Positions 5,917-7,678 of a stretch of 7,678 nucleotides of DNA are shown one piece after another. Numbering within the stretch: the first letter of the stretch is position 1; each line of letters starts with the position of its first letter. The translations under genes were made by a program, and so were the position numbers. The DNA comes from Phycisphaerae bacterium (GTDB lineage Bacteria; Planctomycetota; Phycisphaerae; UBA1845; Fen-1342), in contig JALSRY010000701.1 of the NCBI GenBank assembly GCA_026984555.1, forward strand, positions 1 through 7,678. Direction: 5' to 3'. The notes below the pieces were generated by a model. That model did not search any database. It saw only the letters and a list, made by a program, of their open reading frames with translations, and had not been told where the DNA came from.

Positions 5917-7331
5917 CGAATCGTCTCAACCGGGGTGCGCAGGCGCGAGTTCTCGGGTCGCGTACTCGGGTGCGCGGTCGGGGCGAGGCTCCGGCCGGCC
6001 GACGGGGGGATCGACGCGCCGGTGGACGAGCCGGCCGGTGCCCCCGGTCGGGCCGAAGCCGGGGTGGTGGCCGGTGGTGTTTCGAGCAACGCTTCCCACG
6101 TGGTGTGGGTCATGATCGGCGGGAGTCGGCGACCGTTGAAGAAAAGCACGGGGACCGTCTTGACGCCGACGCGAGCGGCCAACGTGATATCGGCGCGGAC
6201 CTGGTCGCGGACCGCCTCGGAGCGGAAGGCTTGGGCGAAGGCGGTGGACTCGACGCCGGCCGCTGCCGCCCACTGGGCAAAGCGTGGCGTCTGGAGCTCG
6301 GCCTGGTGCTCGTAGAGCAGGTGGCGCATGTGCTGGTATTGTTCCGGCGTGCCGGCGATCCGGGCCGCTTCGGCCGCCTCGGCCGCCCGGCAGGCGCCGA
6401 TGTGCATGGTGCGCGGCAAGTCGGGGTTGCACGTCCGATCGAGGGGGTAATGGCGGTAGTCCACGCGCAGGGCGCCGGGGTGGGCGCGCCGCACCTCATC
6501 GAGCAACGCCAGTGCCCGCCGGCATGCCGGACATCCGAAATCGCTGAAAACGACGACGAGGTTGGGTGCGTGCGGGTCGCCGACGCATGGCCGCGCGGGA
6601 TCGAGCAGCTCGGTTCGGACGGGCTGGCGCGCGAGGCTCCAGCGGACGTAGGCGGGGTCTTCGACGATTGCGCGGAGCTGGGCGACGATCTGGCGGCTGT
6701 TGGCGTTGGCGGTGACGAACAGGGCCAGAGCGAGGTGGAGGAGGAAGAGGGATCCGCCGGCGGCGAGCGTGGCGCCGACGAGCCGGGCCGATGGGTGGTC
6801 GGGTGTGGGGCGGTGCGGGTTTTTCCAGGGAAACGCGGCCAGGGTGAGCAGGAGCAGTGCGAAATTGATCGCGTGGGCGGCGACGCAGCCGGGGCACCAC
6901 TGGTGGAGCACATGCCGCATCAGGTGCAGGTAGAACAATGATTGGGCCGCGCCCAGCCCGACGACCACGAGGATGAGCAGGTGCCAGGCCCAGCGTCGCC
7001 GACTCGGACGGCCGACGAAAAGGTACCACAGGCCGACAAAACCGAAGTAGGCCATGCCGATGACGGCGGCGGGAATGCGCGGGCTGCCGAGGATCGAGAC
7101 GACGGCGTGTCCGGAACGCAGTACGGAAAGGCAGTTGGAAGGTCCGCCGGCCTGTGGGCCGCAGTGGGACTGAAGCCAGGGGATCGTCGCGTTGGTCCCG
7201 AGGCTCAGGCGGGCCAGGTCGAAGCTGACCCACCAGCCGGCCAGCGCCAGCGCGACGCCGAGATAGCCGATCCAGCTTCGGGTCGCGCGGGGAGGAGGGG
7301 TGGCGGGAGATTGGCAAGGCGTGTCGTTCAT
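5913..7331 (-). CDS. VKOR-DsbA fusion, disulfide-forming membrane protein (472 aa)
   Basis: A vitamin K epoxide reductase domain fused to a thioredoxin-fold oxidant: the DsbB and DsbA steps of disulfide formation in one chain, passing electrons from exported thiols to membrane quinone. Five membrane helices are visible at about 21-39, 85-106, 113-137, 148-167 and 184-207. The VKOR loop cysteines are C57 and C67 (SNCLSVLRSGHAVV), and the quinone-side pair is C146-P-G-C149. The exported DsbA-like domain covers about 245-415, with 'VVFSDFGCPACRRA' (260-273; C267-P-A-C270), 'HYPLDRTCNPD' (294-304), 'HIGACRAAEAAEAA' (310-323), and the cis-Pro element 'VKTVPVLFFNG' (390-400). C301 and C314 lie at positions often conserved in such fusions and may form a structural bond. 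A Pro/Ala/Ser/Thr-rich tail (about 418-472) follows. ATG at 7331 has AAGAGGA at 7349-7343, 11 bases upstream. The gene lies 109 bases downstream of the - strand gene at the right edge and may be co-transcribed with it. Confidence 0.93.
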   Translation of the reverse strand: MNDTPCQSPATPPPRATRSWIGYLGVALALAGWWVSFDLARLSLGTNATIPWLQSHCGPQAGGPSNCLSVLRSGHAVVSILGSPRIPAAVIGMAYFGFVGLWYLFVGRPSRRRWAWHLLILVVVGLGAAQSLFYLHLMRHVLHQWCPGCVAAHAINFALLLLTLAAFPWKNPHRPTPDHPSARLVGATLAAGGSLFLLHLALALFVTANANSRQIVAQLRAIVEDPAYVRWSLARQPVRTELLDPARPCVGDPHAPNLVVVFSDFGCPACRRALALLDEVRRAHPGALRVDYRHYPLDRTCNPDLPRTMHIGACRAAEAAEAARIAGTPEQYQHMRHLLYEHQAELQTPRFAQWAAAAGVESTAFAQAFRSEAVRDQVRADITLAARVGVKTVPVLFFNGRRLPPIMTHTTWEALLETPPATTPASARPGAPAGSSTGASIPPSAGRSLAPTAHPSTRPENSRLRTPVETIR

Positions 7332-7342
7332 CGCGGGTGGTA

Positions 7343-7349
7343 TCCTCTT
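7343..7349 (-). promoter_or_regulatory. Shine-Dalgarno site of the VKOR-DsbA gene
   Basis: On the - strand, AAGAGGA ends 11 bases before the ATG at 7331. Spacing is a little long but acceptable, and it is the best such site near this start. Confidence 0.5.
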
Positions 7350-7370
7350 GCAGTGGGTCGCCTATCGCCG

Positions 7371-7380
7371 CGAGGCCTCG
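7371..7380. repeat. 10-base perfect palindrome between the two right-hand genes
   Basis: CGAGGCCTCG is its own reverse complement. It extends by a G-T wobble and two C-G pairs on each side (7368-7383). It lies in the 109-base gap upstream of the VKOR-DsbA start. It may be an operator or a loopless fold; there is no T-run, so it is not a standard terminator. A chance palindrome cannot be excluded. Confidence 0.25.
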
Positions 7381-7440
7381 TGGCAGGATGGGTCGATTGG
7401 CGGACCGCTCCGTTGGGGGCCGGGTGTTTTCGCGGATTCG

Positions 7441-7678
7441 TCAGGGGGCGTGTTGTTTGAGCCAGGTCAGCAAGCCATTGGAGGGGGGGGCTGTCGGGGG
7501 AGCTGGCGGCTCGCCGGCGGCGGGTTTGGCCAGGCTCCACAGGTGTTCGATGTAGCCATAGTTGCGGTCTTCGGTGGTGAGCAACTGGTAGTCGTCGGGC
7601 AGCAGGTCGCGCAGGATGAGGCTCAGCGTGGGGGCGGAGGGGCCGCACTGCGTGGGGGCGATCAACCAGGGGCTGCGG
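7441..7678 (-). CDS. 3' part of an unrecognised gene (5' end outside the window)
   Basis: On the - strand the frame is open from the window edge to TGA at 7443-7441. The visible C-terminal part includes 'LSLILRDLLPDDYQLLTTED' and 'NYGYIEHLWSLAK', then a Pro/Ala linker and an amphipathic end, 'GLLTWLKQHAP'. The well-mixed sequence at 7528-7678 looks like true protein. The family is not recognised. A TTG at 7665 could serve as a start, but the frame continues upstream without a stop (codons for R-S-P-W), so truncation by the window is more likely. A run of eight G at 7483-7490 (C on the coding strand) encodes part of the Pro-rich linker. It reads in the same direction as the VKOR-DsbA gene and lies 109 bases upstream of it. 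Confidence 0.6.
   Translation of the reverse strand, partial: RSPWLIAPTQCGPSAPTLSLILRDLLPDDYQLLTTEDRNYGYIEHLWSLAKPAAGEPPAPPTAPPSNGLLTWLKQHAP

Noticed and set aside
5970..6941. 323-codon + strand open frame opposite the VKOR-DsbA gene
   Set aside because: It is Gly/Arg/Glu-rich with no motifs. The - strand has all VKOR and thioredoxin-fold signatures in one frame.

Overview
This 7.7 kb window is high-GC (visibly about two thirds G+C, with codon third positions almost all G or C) and densely coding. It looks like chromosomal DNA of a free-living diderm bacterium. The best guess is a planctomycete or close relative. That guess rests on the style of the first secreted protein ('LPADNLLCWKG' directly after a signal peptide, a layout I associate with planctomycetes), a membrane-anchored HEAT protein, a VKOR-DsbA fusion, and genes with weak or absent Shine-Dalgarno signals. 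No rRNA, tRNA, CRISPR array, insertion sequence or phage gene was seen.

Layout. Positions 1-39 may be the last codons of an upstream + strand gene. Four + strand genes follow with gaps of 14-34 bases and look like one operon: a large secreted protein of unknown function (174-1661), a ChbG/YdjC-type carbohydrate deacetylase (1694-2563), an ArnC/DPM1-like family 2 polyprenyl-phosphate glycosyltransferase with two C-terminal membrane helices (2578-3570), and a small CoA-binding Rossmann protein (3605-3994). A convergent - strand gene (4026-4943, possibly starting at 5024) encodes a membrane-anchored HEAT-repeat protein. Divergent from it is a + strand SirB1-type transglutaminase-like/TPR protein (5095-5916). 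Its stop codon overlaps, tail to tail, the stop of a - strand five-helix VKOR-DsbA fusion (5913-7331). The right edge holds the 3' part of an unrecognised - strand gene (7441-7678, 5' end outside the window).

How the genes may work together. The most informative neighbourhood is deacetylase plus polyprenyl-phosphate glycosyltransferase. It matches the logic of known pairs (ArnC/ArnD in L-Ara4N lipid A modification; FlmF2/NaxD in Francisella galactosamine modification): one enzyme loads an N-acyl sugar onto a polyprenyl carrier, the other removes the acyl group, and the free amino sugar is transferred to an envelope glycan outside. No final GT-C transferase lies in the window. The deacetylase also carries Glu where its family usually has a metal-binding His, which is worth a check. 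The VKOR-DsbA fusion is a self-contained oxidant for disulfide formation in exported proteins. The other genes look like envelope or housekeeping accessories with no firm role. I found no convincing wholly new multi-gene system here.
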